DNA of 64,000 nt from assembly GCF_025137375.1 (NCBI RefSeq), contig NZ_CP073720.1:9820501-9884500 (forward strand), read 5' to 3'. Position numbers and translations under genes: made by a program. Positions 43,920-52,387 of the stretch are shown here, piece by piece (within the stretch, counting starts at the first letter, position 1; every line of letters begins with the position of its first letter). Source of the stretch: Dactylosporangium fulvum. GTDB taxonomy: Bacteria > Actinomycetota > Actinomycetes > Mycobacteriales > Micromonosporaceae. The notes under the pieces were generated by a model. The model searched no databases. It was given only the letters and a program-made list of their open reading frames with translations, and was not told the DNA's origin.

Positions 43920-44691
43920 AGTCGGTGACCACCACCTCGACGCCTGCGTCGCGGATCGCGGCCACCCCGGCGGGGTCGGCCGTCGCGTCGGTCACCAGCG
44001 TGGCGACGTCGGTGATCGGGCAGATGGCGGCCAGGCAGTTGCGGCCGATCTTCGAGCCGTCGGCGACCACCAGCACCCGGTCGGCGCGGCGGATCATCGT
44101 GGCGTTGGTGTGGGCCTCGATCTCGTCGTGGGTGGTCAGGCCGCCCCGGGCCGAGACACCGTCCGCGCCGACGACCGCAACCTGCATGTTCAGGCCGGTC
44201 AGCGTGTGGTCGGCGATCGGGCCGACGAGTTCGTAGGACTGGGTGCGGGTGACGCCACCGGTCATGATCAGCTTCAGTCTGGGACGCAGCGCCAGTTCGG
44301 CGGCGATGTTCACGGCGTTGGTCACCACGGTCAGGTCGACCCGTTCGGCGAGCAGGCGGGCCAACAGGTGGGTCGTGGTGCCGCCGGTCATTCCGAGGGT
44401 CAGCGGCCCCTTGGGCAGCAGCGCCGCGGCCTTGCGGGCGATCGCGGTCTTCGCCTCACGGTGGTGGCCCACGCGGTAGCGCACGGGAAGCTCGGACGAA
44501 GCGTCGAGGGCCACCGCACCACCGTGGGTGCGGGACAGCAGCTTCTGGTCCTCGAGGGCTTGCAGATCGCGACGGATGGTGGCGGCGGACACCCCGAACT
44601 CACGCGCGAGCTCCCCGGCGTCGATGGTGCCGTCGCCCGACACCCGTTCCAGGATGGCCGACACCCGGTCGGCCCGGCGGCGGGAGCCCAC
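43918..44691 (-). CDS. DeoR-family transcriptional repressor
   Basis: A 257-residue regulator. The N-terminal DeoR helix-turn-helix is IDAGELAREFGVSAATIRRD. The sugar-phosphate-binding domain has LGMTGGTTTHLLARLL near residue 98 and VGADGVSARGGLTT near 170, then ADGSKIGRN near 212. It is divergent from the sugar-phosphate operon starting at 45,001, across about 310 bp that contains a palindrome. It most probably represses that operon and releases it when a phosphorylated sugar binds. GTG start. An alternative upstream Ala/Pro-rich frame (44,694-44,951) is not convincing. Confidence 0.85.
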   Translation of the reverse strand: MGSRRRADRVSAILERVSGDGTIDAGELAREFGVSAATIRRDLQALEDQKLLSRTHGGAVALDASSELPVRYRVGHHREAKTAIARKAAALLPKGPLTLGMTGGTTTHLLARLLAERVDLTVVTNAVNIAAELALRPRLKLIMTGGVTRTQSYELVGPIADHTLTGLNMQVAVVGADGVSARGGLTTHDEIEAHTNATMIRRADRVLVVADGSKIGRNCLAAICPITDVATLVTDATADPAGVAAIRDAGVEVVVTD

Positions 44692-45000
44692 CGTTACACC
44701 GCCCCACCTTCGGCCCCTGCCTCGGACCCATCCCCGGACCCAGCGGCGGTCGGGGCAACGGCCGAGACGACAATCCGGGCAGCCCGGCCAGCGCCAGTAG
44801 CGGTCGGCGCGGGCACAGGCACAGGCACAGGCGGCGCAGGAACAGCGGCAGACGGCACGAGCACGGCGGCAGGCGGCGCAGGCGCGGACGCGGCAGGCAG
44901 CGCAGGCGCCCGGTCGCGGAATCGCTCAAACGCGCATTCTGGAATGCTCACTTGGACAACTTATCTTGTGTCTGCTGCGTGAACGCGCGATGGTGGCCGC
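44692..45000. other. divergent regulatory region, DeoR gene to sugar-phosphate operon
   Basis: Most of this stretch is low-complexity sequence made of GGCACA and GGCGCA-like units. The end near the operon contains a palindrome at 44,935-44,948. No convincing gene is present. Confidence 0.5.
44935..44948. promoter_or_regulatory. palindrome, candidate DeoR operator
   Basis: GCATTC-TG-GAATGC is a perfect inverted repeat about 53 bp before the SIS isomerase start. AT-rich sequence (acaacttatcttgt) follows it and may hold the -10 region. Its position fits an operator of the divergently encoded DeoR repressor. Confidence 0.45.
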
Positions 45001-45873
45001 ATGGCGGATACCTCCCGGGAGATCGAAAGTCAGCCCGACGTCTGGCGGCAAGGCATCGCCCTTGCGGACGTGGGCCGCGCTGCCCTCGCCGCGCCCGGTG
45101 AGCGGATGCTGGTGCTCGGCTGCGGCACGTCGTGGTTCATGGCGCAGTGCGTCGCCGAGCTGCGTGAGGCGGCGGGGCTCGGGGAGACCGACGCCGTCTG
45201 CGCCTCCGAGTTCGTCCCCCGGCGCCGCTACGACCGGGTCGTCGCGCTCACCCGGTCGGGCACGTCCACCGAGGTGCTCGACGCCCTCCAGCGGGTCGAC
45301 GCCTACAAGGTCGCCGTCACGGCGGTGGCCGGGCAGCCGGTCGACGACCTGGTCGACGAGCGCATCCTGCTCGACTTCGCCGACGAGCGCAGCGTCGTGC
45401 AGACCCGCTTCCCGACGACGCTGCTGGCGATGGTCCGGGCGGGCTTCGGCGCGGACCTCGGCCACCTCGTCGCCGACGGTGAGGCCGCGCTGCGGGCACC
45501 ACTGCCGACCGACCCCGCCGGGATCGAACACCTGGTGTTCCTCGGCACCGGCTGGACCGTCGGCCTGGCACACGAGGCCGCGCTGAAGGTTCGCGAGGCG
45601 GCGCAGGCCTGGTCAGAGTCGTACCCGGCGATGGACTACCGCCACGGCCCGGTCGCCGTCGCCGGCACGAAGAGCCTCGTGTGGTCGTTCGGCGGCACCC
45701 CGGCGGAGCTCGACGACACGGTGCGCGGTGCCGGGGCCACTCCCTACCGCGACGACCGTGACCCGCTGGCGCAGCTCGTCCTGGCCCAGCGCTTCGCCGT
45801 GGCGCTCGCCGCGCACAAGGGTCTCGACCCGGACCGGCCGCGCCTGCTGACGCGCTCCGTCATCCTGCGCTGA
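45001..45873 (+). CDS. agaS: SIS-domain sugar-phosphate isomerase/deaminase (AgaS-like)
   Basis: A 290-residue protein with two SIS domains. The first has MLVLGCGTSWFMAQ near residue 36 and VALTRSGTSTEVLDAL near 81. The second has LVFLGTGWTVGLAHEAALKV near 180 and the active-site region MDYRHGP near 213. The SGTSTEV and RHGP elements are typical of amino-sugar phosphate isomerases and deaminases such as AgaS, and of the GlmS isomerase half. It is first in an operon with a PfkB kinase and a class II aldolase. It probably converts an amino-sugar phosphate such as galactosamine-6-phosphate to tagatose-6-phosphate in the cytoplasm; the substrate is inferred from context. Confidence 0.75.
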   Translation: MADTSREIESQPDVWRQGIALADVGRAALAAPGERMLVLGCGTSWFMAQCVAELREAAGLGETDAVCASEFVPRRRYDRVVALTRSGTSTEVLDALQRVDAYKVAVTAVAGQPVDDLVDERILLDFADERSVVQTRFPTTLLAMVRAGFGADLGHLVADGEAALRAPLPTDPAGIEHLVFLGTGWTVGLAHEAALKVREAAQAWSESYPAMDYRHGPVAVAGTKSLVWSFGGTPAELDDTVRGAGATPYRDDRDPLAQLVLAQRFAVALAAHKGLDPDRPRLLTRSVILR

Positions 45874-45887
45874 AGCCGCCGACGACC

Positions 45888-46757
45888 ATGATCGTGACGG
45901 TGACGCTCAACCCGGCGCTGGACCTGACGTACACCGTCGATGAGCTCGTCCGGCACGCCACCCACCGGGTCGGCGTGGTCGCGGAGCACGCCGGCGGCAA
46001 GGGCCTCAACGTCGCGAACGTGCTGCACGCGCTCGGTGAGCCGGTGCTCGCCACCGGGTTGCTCGGCGGCCGGACGGGCACCCACGTCCGCGCCCTCGTG
46101 GACGCGGCCGGGCTGGCCGGCTCCTTCGTCACCATCGGCGGTGAGACCCGCCGCACGGTCACCGTCGTGGACCGTGCGGACGCGACCGGGCTGTGGGAGC
46201 CCGGCCCGACGGTCACGAGCGCGGAGTGGGCCGCGTTTGCCGAGCATTACGAGTCGCTCATGGCCGGCGCGAGCGTCGTGGTGCTCAGCGGCTCGCTCCC
46301 GCAGGGCCTGCGCCCCGACACCTACGCCGTGCTGATCGCCGCGGCGAAGCGCCACGGTGTGCGGACGGTGCTGGACACCAGCGGGGAGGCGCTGGTGCAC
46401 GGCGCCGCGGCCGCGCCGGACGTGGTGAAACCCAACGCCGAGGAGGCGCGGGCGATCGGGCGCACCGGCACGCTCGTCGTCTCACGTGGGCGGGAAGGGC
46501 TCATCGCGTACACCGGGGAAGGCACCTTCGAGGCCGCCGCGCCGGAGATCGTCGAGGGCAACCCGACCGGAGCCGGCGACGCGTGCGCCGCCGCGATCGC
46601 CCGCGGGCTGCGGGACGGCACACCCTGGCCGGCCCTGCTCGCCGACGCCGCCGCGCTGGCCGCCGCGGCTGTCGCCGCACCGGTGGCCGGCGCCGTCGAC
46701 CTGGACGAGTACGACCGCCTGAGGAGACGAGGACCGCATGTTCAGCCCGACCGGTGA
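45888..46757 (+). CDS. PfkB-family kinase (1-phosphofructokinase / tagatose-6-phosphate kinase type)
   Basis: A 289-residue kinase. It starts MIVTVTLNPALDLTY, as in the 1-phosphofructokinase/LacC group, has HAGGKGLNVANVLHALG near residue 34 (substrate-binding, PfkB signature 1) and NPTGAGDACAAAIA near 225 (signature 2 with the catalytic Asp). It would phosphorylate tagatose-6-phosphate or fructose-1-phosphate to the bisphosphate used by the aldolase encoded next. The gene lies 14 bp after the SIS isomerase gene and overlaps the aldolase gene by 20 bp, which indicates coupled translation. It lacks a linked transport gene. Confidence 0.85.
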   Translation: MIVTVTLNPALDLTYTVDELVRHATHRVGVVAEHAGGKGLNVANVLHALGEPVLATGLLGGRTGTHVRALVDAAGLAGSFVTIGGETRRTVTVVDRADATGLWEPGPTVTSAEWAAFAEHYESLMAGASVVVLSGSLPQGLRPDTYAVLIAAAKRHGVRTVLDTSGEALVHGAAAAPDVVKPNAEEARAIGRTGTLVVSRGREGLIAYTGEGTFEAAAPEIVEGNPTGAGDACAAAIARGLRDGTPWPALLADAAALAAAAVAAPVAGAVDLDEYDRLRRRGPHVQPDR

Positions 46758-47571
46758 GATCGTCGCCGACGCGCAGCGCCGCGGAGTGGGGGCGGGCGCT
46801 TTCAACGTGATCACCGTCGAGCACGCCGAGGCGATCGTCACCGGCGCCGAGGCGGCCGGCTGCCCGGTCATCCTCCAGATCAGCGAAAACGCGGTCCGCT
46901 TCCACCACGGCCGGCTCGGGCCGATCGCGGCCGCCGCCCGCAGCGTTGCCGAGCTGTCGTCGGTGCCGGTGGGCCTGCATCTCGACCACGTCGAGAGCGA
47001 CGAACTGTTCGACCAGGCGGCGGCCAACGGGTTCGGCTCGGTGATGTACGACGCCTCAAAACTGTCCTATGTGGACAACGTGCGGGCGACGGCGGACGCG
47101 GTGCGGCGCGGGCACGCACAGGGGCTGTGGGTGGAGAGCGAACTCGGCGAGGTGGGCGGCAAGGACGGCGCCCACGCGCCGGGCGCGCGGACCGATCCGG
47201 GCGAGGCCTCGGCGTACGTGGCGGAGACGGGGGTCGACGCCCTGGCGGTCGCCGTCGGGTCCTCCCACGCGATGACCACCCGCGACGCGCAGCTCGACCA
47301 CGATCTCGTGCGGGCGCTCGCCGCAGCCGTCGACGTGCCGCTCGTGCTGCACGGCTCGTCCGGCGTCGGCGACGACGAATTGCGCAAGGCGGTGACAAAC
47401 GGCCTGGTGAAGATCAATATCGGAACGGCGCTCAACGTCGCCTTCACCAATGCGATCCGCCGGGAAATACAGATCCAGAGCTCGGTCGACCCGCGGAAAT
47501 ATCTCCAGCCGGCGCGGGCGGAGATGGCCGCGGCGGTGACCCAGGCATTGCGGGTAGTGACCCTCCTTTAG
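46738..47571 (+). CDS. class II (zinc) sugar-bisphosphate aldolase
   Basis: A 277-residue aldolase of the fructose/tagatose-bisphosphate type. Visible motifs are GAFNVITVEHAEAIV near residue 20, HLDHVES with zinc-binding His near 81-84, WVESELGEVGGKD near 134, the zinc histidine in VGSSHAMTT, and VLHGSSGVGDDELRKAV with another zinc histidine, followed by KINIGTALN. It would split the bisphosphate produced by the PfkB kinase into triose phosphates. With the isomerase, kinase and DeoR repressor it forms a short amino-sugar or galactitol-type catabolic operon. Confidence 0.87.
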   Translation: MFSPTGEIVADAQRRGVGAGAFNVITVEHAEAIVTGAEAAGCPVILQISENAVRFHHGRLGPIAAAARSVAELSSVPVGLHLDHVESDELFDQAAANGFGSVMYDASKLSYVDNVRATADAVRRGHAQGLWVESELGEVGGKDGAHAPGARTDPGEASAYVAETGVDALAVAVGSSHAMTTRDAQLDHDLVRALAAAVDVPLVLHGSSGVGDDELRKAVTNGLVKINIGTALNVAFTNAIRREIQIQSSVDPRKYLQPARAEMAAAVTQALRVVTLL

Positions 47572-47612
47572 CCCACCTTTACGTTCCACTTAGATCTCCC
47601 CGGAACGCTTGA

Positions 47613-47624
47613 GAGAGCGCTCTC
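47613..47624. promoter_or_regulatory. LacI-family type operator upstream of the secreted CBM protein
   Basis: GAGAGCGCTCTC is a perfect 12-bp palindrome with the central CG typical of operators for LacI/CebR-type sugar repressors in actinomycetes. It lies about 65 bp before the start of the CBM6-DUF1996 gene. No LacI gene is in the window, so the regulator is encoded elsewhere. Confidence 0.55.
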
Positions 47625-47688
47625 CGGAGCCGTACGGTCAGGCCGCTTCCCCGCGATGCCACTGACCAGCGCCTCTGGAGGGCTCATC

Positions 47689-49194
47689 ATGCCGACCGAC
47701 CCGCGGCATCATCCGTATCCGACGACAACCCCGCCGCGCCGCTCGCCGAAGCGCCGCCGCGCGCTCATGGCCCTGCTCACGGTGCCGGTGGCCGGCGCGA
47801 TCGCCACCACCGTCATCGTCAGCACCACCGCCGGCGCCGAGCAGACCGACACCGCCGGGCTGATCCAGGCCGAGGCGTGGAGTGCGCAGTCCGGCGCCCG
47901 CACCGAGAACACCGGCGACACCGGCGGCGGCAAAAACGTCGGCTGGCTCGCCAACGGTGACTGGATGCGGTACGACGGCGTCGACCTCGGCTCCACCGGC
48001 GCGCTGGCGGCCAGCATCCGCGTCGCCGCCGCGAGCCGAGCGGGCGGCACCGTCGAACTGCGCGCCGGGACCCAGACCGGTGAGGTGCTCGCGACCTTCG
48101 CGGTGGGCCACACCGGCAGCTGGCAGACCTGGGTCACCAAGACCGAGCTCAGCAACACCGGACTGACCGGCAAGCAGACCGTGTTCCTGCTGCTCAAGAG
48201 CAACCAGGCGAGCGACTTCATCAACGTCAACTGGTTCCAGCTCAAGCGGACCCCGACCGCGACGATCCCCGGCTCGCCGGCTCCGTCGACGAAGCCGCCC
48301 ACGGGCGCGCCGACCAGCGCACCGCCCGGAGGCGGCAGCACCACCGGCTGGCCGACCGTCGACCCGGCCAAGCAGGCCGCCGACACCGCCGCCTTCTTCG
48401 CCCGCAAGCCGCGACCGATCACGAACAACCCGGTGAAGGTGCCGGAGTTCAACGCCCAGTGCACGGTGAGTCACCACGGCAGCGACGACCCGATCGTCTT
48501 CCCGGGCCTGGCCGGCGCCTCGCACAACCACACGTTCATCGGCAACAAGACCACCGACGCCAACTCCACCACCGAGTCGCTGTTCGCGGGCACGACCACG
48601 TGCAACCCGGCGGACGACCACTCGGCGTACTGGATCCCGACGCTCTACCAGAACGGCCAGGTCGTCGACCCGAAGGGCGTCACCGTCTACTACGGCTCCC
48701 GGCTGAAGGACCCGAGCAAGACCCAGCCGTTCCCGCTCGGCCTGCGCATGATCGTCGGTGACGCGAAGACCCAGACCGACACGCCGGACAAGCAGGGCAA
48801 CCACTTCTGGTGCGCCGGCATCGGCGGCTCGACCGGCCGGACCGCGAACGGCGAGTACCCGGTGTGCGCGAAGACCGCGGAACTCGTCCGGCAGATCACC
48901 TTCCCGGACTGCTGGGACGGCGTGCACCTGGACAGCCCGGACCACAAGGCGCACATGGCCTGGGGCGACCACACCGGGTCCTGCCCGAAGACGCACCCGG
49001 TGCCGATCCCGTCGGTCTCGTTTGTCATCGCGTACCCGCTGAGCACGAACACGGAGGGCATCTCGCTCGCCTCCGGAACGGGCTACTCCATGCACGCGGA
49101 CTTCTGGAACGCGTGGAAGCCCGAGGCCCTGGCCCAGCGGGTCCGGGACTGCCTCAACCAGGGCTACAAGTGCAACTCGGCAGGCAACTTCTGA
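47689..49194 (+). CDS. secreted protein: CBM6-like carbohydrate-binding module plus DUF1996 domain
   Basis: About 501 residues from the ATG at 47,689, chosen because GGAGGG lies just upstream; ATG 47,656 is an alternative. A signal-like hydrophobic segment (ALMALLTVPVAGAIATTVIV) follows basic residues. A CBM6-like beta module (IQAEAWSAQSG, then GGKNVGWLANGDWMRYDGVD, ending FINVNWFQL) is joined by a Pro/Thr/Ser linker to a DUF1996 domain (ASHNHTFIG, then LPxxYxNG-like YWIPTLYQNG, FPDCWDG, SPDHKAHMAW). DUF1996 proteins are secreted and of uncertain activity, suspected to act on polysaccharides or fungal-type walls. A LacI-type operator upstream suggests sugar control, and a strong terminator follows. 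Confidence 0.85.
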   Translation: MPTDPRHHPYPTTTPPRRSPKRRRALMALLTVPVAGAIATTVIVSTTAGAEQTDTAGLIQAEAWSAQSGARTENTGDTGGGKNVGWLANGDWMRYDGVDLGSTGALAASIRVAAASRAGGTVELRAGTQTGEVLATFAVGHTGSWQTWVTKTELSNTGLTGKQTVFLLLKSNQASDFINVNWFQLKRTPTATIPGSPAPSTKPPTGAPTSAPPGGGSTTGWPTVDPAKQAADTAAFFARKPRPITNNPVKVPEFNAQCTVSHHGSDDPIVFPGLAGASHNHTFIGNKTTDANSTTESLFAGTTTCNPADDHSAYWIPTLYQNGQVVDPKGVTVYYGSRLKDPSKTQPFPLGLRMIVGDAKTQTDTPDKQGNHFWCAGIGGSTGRTANGEYPVCAKTAELVRQITFPDCWDGVHLDSPDHKAHMAWGDHTGSCPKTHPVPIPSVSFVIAYPLSTNTEGISLASGTGYSMHADFWNAWKPEALAQRVRDCLNQGYKCNSAGNF

Positions 49195-49213
49195 CAGCTT
49201 CACCCACAGGACA

Positions 49214-49247
49214 GGAAAGGCCACCCGCCGCCACGGGTGGCCTTTCC
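49214..49247 (+). terminator. strong intrinsic terminator after the CBM6-DUF1996 gene
   Basis: GGAAAGGCCACCCG (49,214-49,227) pairs perfectly with CGGGTGGCCTTTCC (49,234-49,247), a 14-bp stem with a 6-nt loop, 20 bp after the stop. A short CCTTTCCCGTT stretch follows. Confidence 0.85.
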
Positions 49248-49294
49248 CGTTAGCCGCAAGGCCGAGCCACCCCGAAAGCTGTCACGGTGGAGGC

Positions 49295-49651
49295 ATGGCG
49301 ATCCGCTGCGTCATCGTCGACGACTCCGAACGCTTCCGCACCAGCGCACGACGGCTCCTCACGACGCAGGGCATCTCCGTGGTCGCCGATGCGTGCGACA
49401 GCGGTCAGGCGCTGCAGGCCGTCGAAGAACAAGATCCAGATGTCGTACTGGTTGACGTCGGCCTCGGCAGGGAGAGCGGTTTCGACCTCGCGGCCCGCAT
49501 CGAGTCGACCGCGGTGATCATGATTTCCAGCCTGGCGCCGGACGACATCCTCGAACTGGTGGGGCACAGCCGCGCGATCGGCTTCCTGCCCAAGGACCAG
49601 CTCTCCGGGTGCGCGATCACCCAAATGCTCAAGCAGCCTCAAGAAATGTGA
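49295..49651 (+). CDS. stand-alone receiver-domain protein
   Basis: A 118-residue protein consisting of one CheY-like receiver: acidic pair in CVIVDDSERFR (Asp9, Asp10), phospho-acceptor in VVLVDVGLG near residue 50, Ser in MISS near 76 and Lys in FLPKDQL near 98. It lacks a DNA-binding output domain, so it would act by protein contact or as a phosphate sink. Its 3' end overlaps the convergent response regulator gene by 23 bp. The neighbouring sensor kinase is a likely partner; this is inferred from position. Confidence 0.8.
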   Translation: MAIRCVIVDDSERFRTSARRLLTTQGISVVADACDSGQALQAVEEQDPDVVLVDVGLGRESGFDLAARIESTAVIMISSLAPDDILELVGHSRAIGFLPKDQLSGCAITQMLKQPQEM

Positions 49652-50336
49652 GGACGGCGAGCACCCGGCGGTGGGTGTCGTCGGTCTCGGGCAGGTCCAG
49701 CTTGGTGAGGATCGAGCGGACGTGCTTCTCCACGGTGCCCTCGGTGACCCACAGCTCCTTGGCGACACCCGCGTTGGACCGGCCCTCGGCCATCAGCGCC
49801 AGCACCTCACGCTCGCGCGGGCTGAGCACGCCGAGCGGGTCGCGGCGGCGGTGCGCGGCGACGAGTTCCTGGACCACGGCGGGATCGACCACGGTCCCGC
49901 CGTCGTGGACGCGGTGCAGTGTCTCGAGGAAATCTTCGACGTCGGTGACCCGGGTCTTGAGCAGGTAACCGATGCGCTCGCCACTGGCGAGCAACTCGAT
50001 GGCGTGCTCGACCTCGACGAACGCGGAGAGCACGAGCAGCGCCACCCGGGGGAACCGCAGCCGGATCTCACGGGACGCGGCGAGGCCCTCGGTGGTGTGT
50101 GTGGGCGGCATCCGGATGTCGACGATCGCCAGATCCGGTTCGGTCTTCTCGACGAGCTCCAGCAGATGGTTCCCGTCGTCAGCCAGGCCGGCCACGGTGA
50201 ACCCGTGCCGGTCGAGCAGGCTCGCAAGCCCTTCGCGCAGCAGAACGTCATCGTCGGCGATCACCACTCGAAGCGGGTCCGCCGTCCCCTCGAATGTCAT
50301 CAAATCCAACATAACCCCGCGATCGCGGGTAGACAC
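49629..50336 (-). CDS. NarL/FixJ-type response regulator
   Basis: A 235-residue regulator with a receiver (VVIADDDVLLREGLASLLDR, acceptor in LAIVDIRMPP near residue 72) and a C-terminal LuxR helix-turn-helix (LSPREREVLALMAEGRSNAG, then VTEGTVEKHVRSILTKL). The start is uncertain: ATG 50,336, 50,312 or 50,300. The last two leave more room for a promoter between it and the divergent kinase gene at 50,342. It probably receives phosphate from that kinase. Confidence 0.85.
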   Translation of the reverse strand: MSTRDRGVMLDLMTFEGTADPLRVVIADDDVLLREGLASLLDRHGFTVAGLADDGNHLLELVEKTEPDLAIVDIRMPPTHTTEGLAASREIRLRFPRVALLVLSAFVEVEHAIELLASGERIGYLLKTRVTDVEDFLETLHRVHDGGTVVDPAVVQELVAAHRRRDPLGVLSPREREVLALMAEGRSNAGVAKELWVTEGTVEKHVRSILTKLDLPETDDTHRRVLAVLTFLEAA

Positions 50337-50341
50337 CCCTC

Positions 50342-52249
50342 ATGCGCGGAGGGTTGACCGTCCGTCTCGGGGTGGTCTGCGCGGTGTTCACACTCATGAT
50401 CAGTACCGCGTTCGCCGCGATCCTCTTCTCGGTCTACCAGCTGCGCAGTTCCGTTCTCGTCGTCACCCAGGCCGAGCGGGCCGTGTCGGCGGCCAACACC
50501 CTCGAGCGCCTCGTCCTCGACGTGGAAGCGGGCCGACGCGGATTCGCCCTCACCCACGACCGGTCACTGCTGCAGCCGTGGATCCGCGCCCAGCAACAGA
50601 TCCCCTTGCGGCAGCAGGAACTGGCCACGGCCGTGAGCGGCAACCCGGCACAGGCGGCCCGGGTGGCGCAGCTCAACAACAACATCACCGCCTACCTCAA
50701 CAACTACGCCGACCCGGCGATCGCGAAGGACGGCACCGACCCGACCAACGTCGACCCGCAGTCCATCGCCGACGGCCAGCGCCAGATCGCCGCGCTGCGC
50801 AACGAGTTCGACCAGTTCACGGTGGTCCAGCGGGCGACCGTCGACGACATGCGCAACGAGGCGACCCAGGCCGGGCGGCAGGCGGTCCTCGCCGGGGTCG
50901 GCGGGTTCGTCGTGGCGCTGCTCGCGGTCGCGCTACTCACCCGCTCGCTGGCCGTCATGGTCGTACGCCCGCTGCACCGGCTCGTCGCCGCCGCCGACAA
51001 GGTCGCGAGCGGCGACCTCGGCGTGCGGATCGAAACCGACGGTCCCGTCGAGGTGGGCAGGATGCAGCGCACGTTCAACTCGATGGTCGACGCGCTGGAG
51101 CGCAGCCGGATGACACTGAGCACGGTGGCGGCCGAGCAGGCGGCGTTGCGCCGGGTGGCGACCGTCGCCGCGCGCGGCAGGCCGCCGGAAGAGGTGTTCA
51201 GCACGGTGACCGCGGAGGCGGGCAAGCTGTTCGGGGCCGACGCCGCCGTCCTGCTCCGCTTCGAAGCCGACGGCGGCGGCACCATCGTGGCGAGTTGGAG
51301 CTACGACCCGACGCACCGGATCCAGCTCGGCAAGGTACCGCTCAAGGAGACCGGCATCGCCGGGCGGGTGCTGCAATCCGGCCGGCCGATCCGCATGGAA
51401 GGGGCCGAGAGCGCCGACTTCCTGGCCCACGAGTTCGGCGACACCTCGATCCGGTCGGCGATCTGTGCGCCGGTCCTCGTCGCGGGCAAGACCTGGGGAG
51501 CGCTCAAGGCGCTCTCCACGTGTTCCGAGGCCCTGGCGGAGCAGGACGCCGGGCGCGCCGCCGAGTTCACCGACCTGGTGGCGAGCGCGATCGCCAACTC
51601 GCAGGCCCGCGCCGACCTGACCGCGTCGCGGGCCCGGGTCGTCGCGGCGACCGACGAGAGCCGCCGGCGGATCGAGCGCGACCTGCACGACGGCACGCAG
51701 CAGCGGCTGATCGTGCTGCTCCTGGCGCTGCGCGCGACCGAGACGCAGGCAACCGACGGCCTGCAGGCGCGTCTCCACTCGATCGGCAGCGACCTGTCGG
51801 ACGCGATCGACGAGTTGCGCGAACTGGCTCGCGGCATCCATCCCTCGATCCTTTCGGAAGGCGGCCTGGGCCCGGCGATCAAGTCGCTGGGCCGCCGCTC
51901 ACCCATCCCGGTGGAGGTCCGGCTGGATCTGCCGGACCGGCTGGAGACCAAGGTGGAGATCGGGGTGTACTACGTGGTGGCCGAAGCGCTGACCAACGCC
52001 GTCCGGCACGCTCGGGCCACGCTCATCTGCGTAGTAGCGTCGATCGTCGACGGGCGGCTGGAACTGTCGATCGAGGACGACGGCGTCGGCGGCGCCGACC
52101 CGAGGACCGGCACCGGCCTGGTCGGCCTCGGCGACCGGGTCGCCGCGCTCGGTGGCGCCATGCACATCGCCAGCCGGCCGGGAACCGGCACCAAGCTGGA
52201 CATCACCGTGCCGCTGCCGGCCATCGCCCAGGGGGGTGACACGCGATGA
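50342..52249 (+). CDS. sensor histidine kinase with CHASE3, HAMP and GAF domains (NarL-type)
   Basis: A 635-residue membrane kinase. A first membrane helix (about 8-30) is followed by a CHASE3-like extracellular domain (VLDVEAGRRGFALTHD near 58). A second helix (about 182-202) leads to a HAMP linker (PLHRLVAAADKVASGDLGVR), then a GAF domain (about 280-425), a HisKA_3 dimerisation helix with phospho-acceptor His in RRIERDLHDGTQQRL near 447, and a HATPase domain (EALTNAVRHA, DDGVGGADP, GTGLVGLGDRV). It is divergent from the NarL-type response regulator and next to the receiver-only protein, which together form a likely signalling set. The signal is unknown; GAF and CHASE3 suggest both internal and external inputs. 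Confidence 0.87.
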   Translation: MRGGLTVRLGVVCAVFTLMISTAFAAILFSVYQLRSSVLVVTQAERAVSAANTLERLVLDVEAGRRGFALTHDRSLLQPWIRAQQQIPLRQQELATAVSGNPAQAARVAQLNNNITAYLNNYADPAIAKDGTDPTNVDPQSIADGQRQIAALRNEFDQFTVVQRATVDDMRNEATQAGRQAVLAGVGGFVVALLAVALLTRSLAVMVVRPLHRLVAAADKVASGDLGVRIETDGPVEVGRMQRTFNSMVDALERSRMTLSTVAAEQAALRRVATVAARGRPPEEVFSTVTAEAGKLFGADAAVLLRFEADGGGTIVASWSYDPTHRIQLGKVPLKETGIAGRVLQSGRPIRMEGAESADFLAHEFGDTSIRSAICAPVLVAGKTWGALKALSTCSEALAEQDAGRAAEFTDLVASAIANSQARADLTASRARVVAATDESRRRIERDLHDGTQQRLIVLLLALRATETQATDGLQARLHSIGSDLSDAIDELRELARGIHPSILSEGGLGPAIKSLGRRSPIPVEVRLDLPDRLETKVEIGVYYVVAEALTNAVRHARATLICVVASIVDGRLELSIEDDGVGGADPRTGTGLVGLGDRVAALGGAMHIASRPGTGTKLDITVPLPAIAQGGDTR

Positions 52250-52276
52250 GACGGTGATGGAGGCCAGCCGGTATCG

Positions 52277-52369
52277 GGGGGTGCGGAAACCCGCAGCAGG
52301 GGAATCCCGCTGGCGCCGAGGTTGCGGGTTCTCCCACGAGCAAACGTGGACTAAGACATCCGCACCCCC
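52277..52369 (+). ncRNA. compact structured RNA candidate upstream of a small ORF
   Basis: Nested perfect helices are visible. P1 is GGGGGTGCGGA (52,277-52,287) with TCCGCACCCCC (52,359-52,369). P2 is AACCCGCA (52,288-52,295) with TGCGGGTT (52,323-52,330), directly stacked on P1. An inner hairpin capped by GAAT is formed by GC and GGG with CCC and GC (52,296-52,310). P3 is CCACG/CGTGG (52,334-52,349) with loop AGCAAA. The junction ACTAAGACA lies between P3 and the end of P1. Such a closed, stacked multi-helix fold in 93 nt is not expected by chance. It starts 28 nt after the kinase stop codon and ends 18 nt before the ATG of an 86-codon ORF, so it may be a cis-regulator or a separate RNA. I cannot name its class. 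Confidence 0.6.
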
Positions 52370-52387
52370 ATGAACAGGTGATCCACC

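Noticed and set aside
44694-44951. 85-codon minus-strand Ala/Pro-rich frame ahead of the DeoR gene
   Set aside because: Its length comes from GGCGCA-type low-complexity DNA. It has no domain and would occupy the promoter region.
49972-52239. 755-codon plus-strand frame across the sensor kinase
   Set aside because: Out-of-frame shadow of the histidine kinase, with long Arg/Gly runs.
52255-52369. HDV-like ribozyme
   Set aside because: Topology and the CTAAG strand are suggestive, but the loop expected to form the extra pseudoknot pairs is only GAAT, and the first helix is separated from the second by an unusually long joint. Kept as an unassigned structured RNA.
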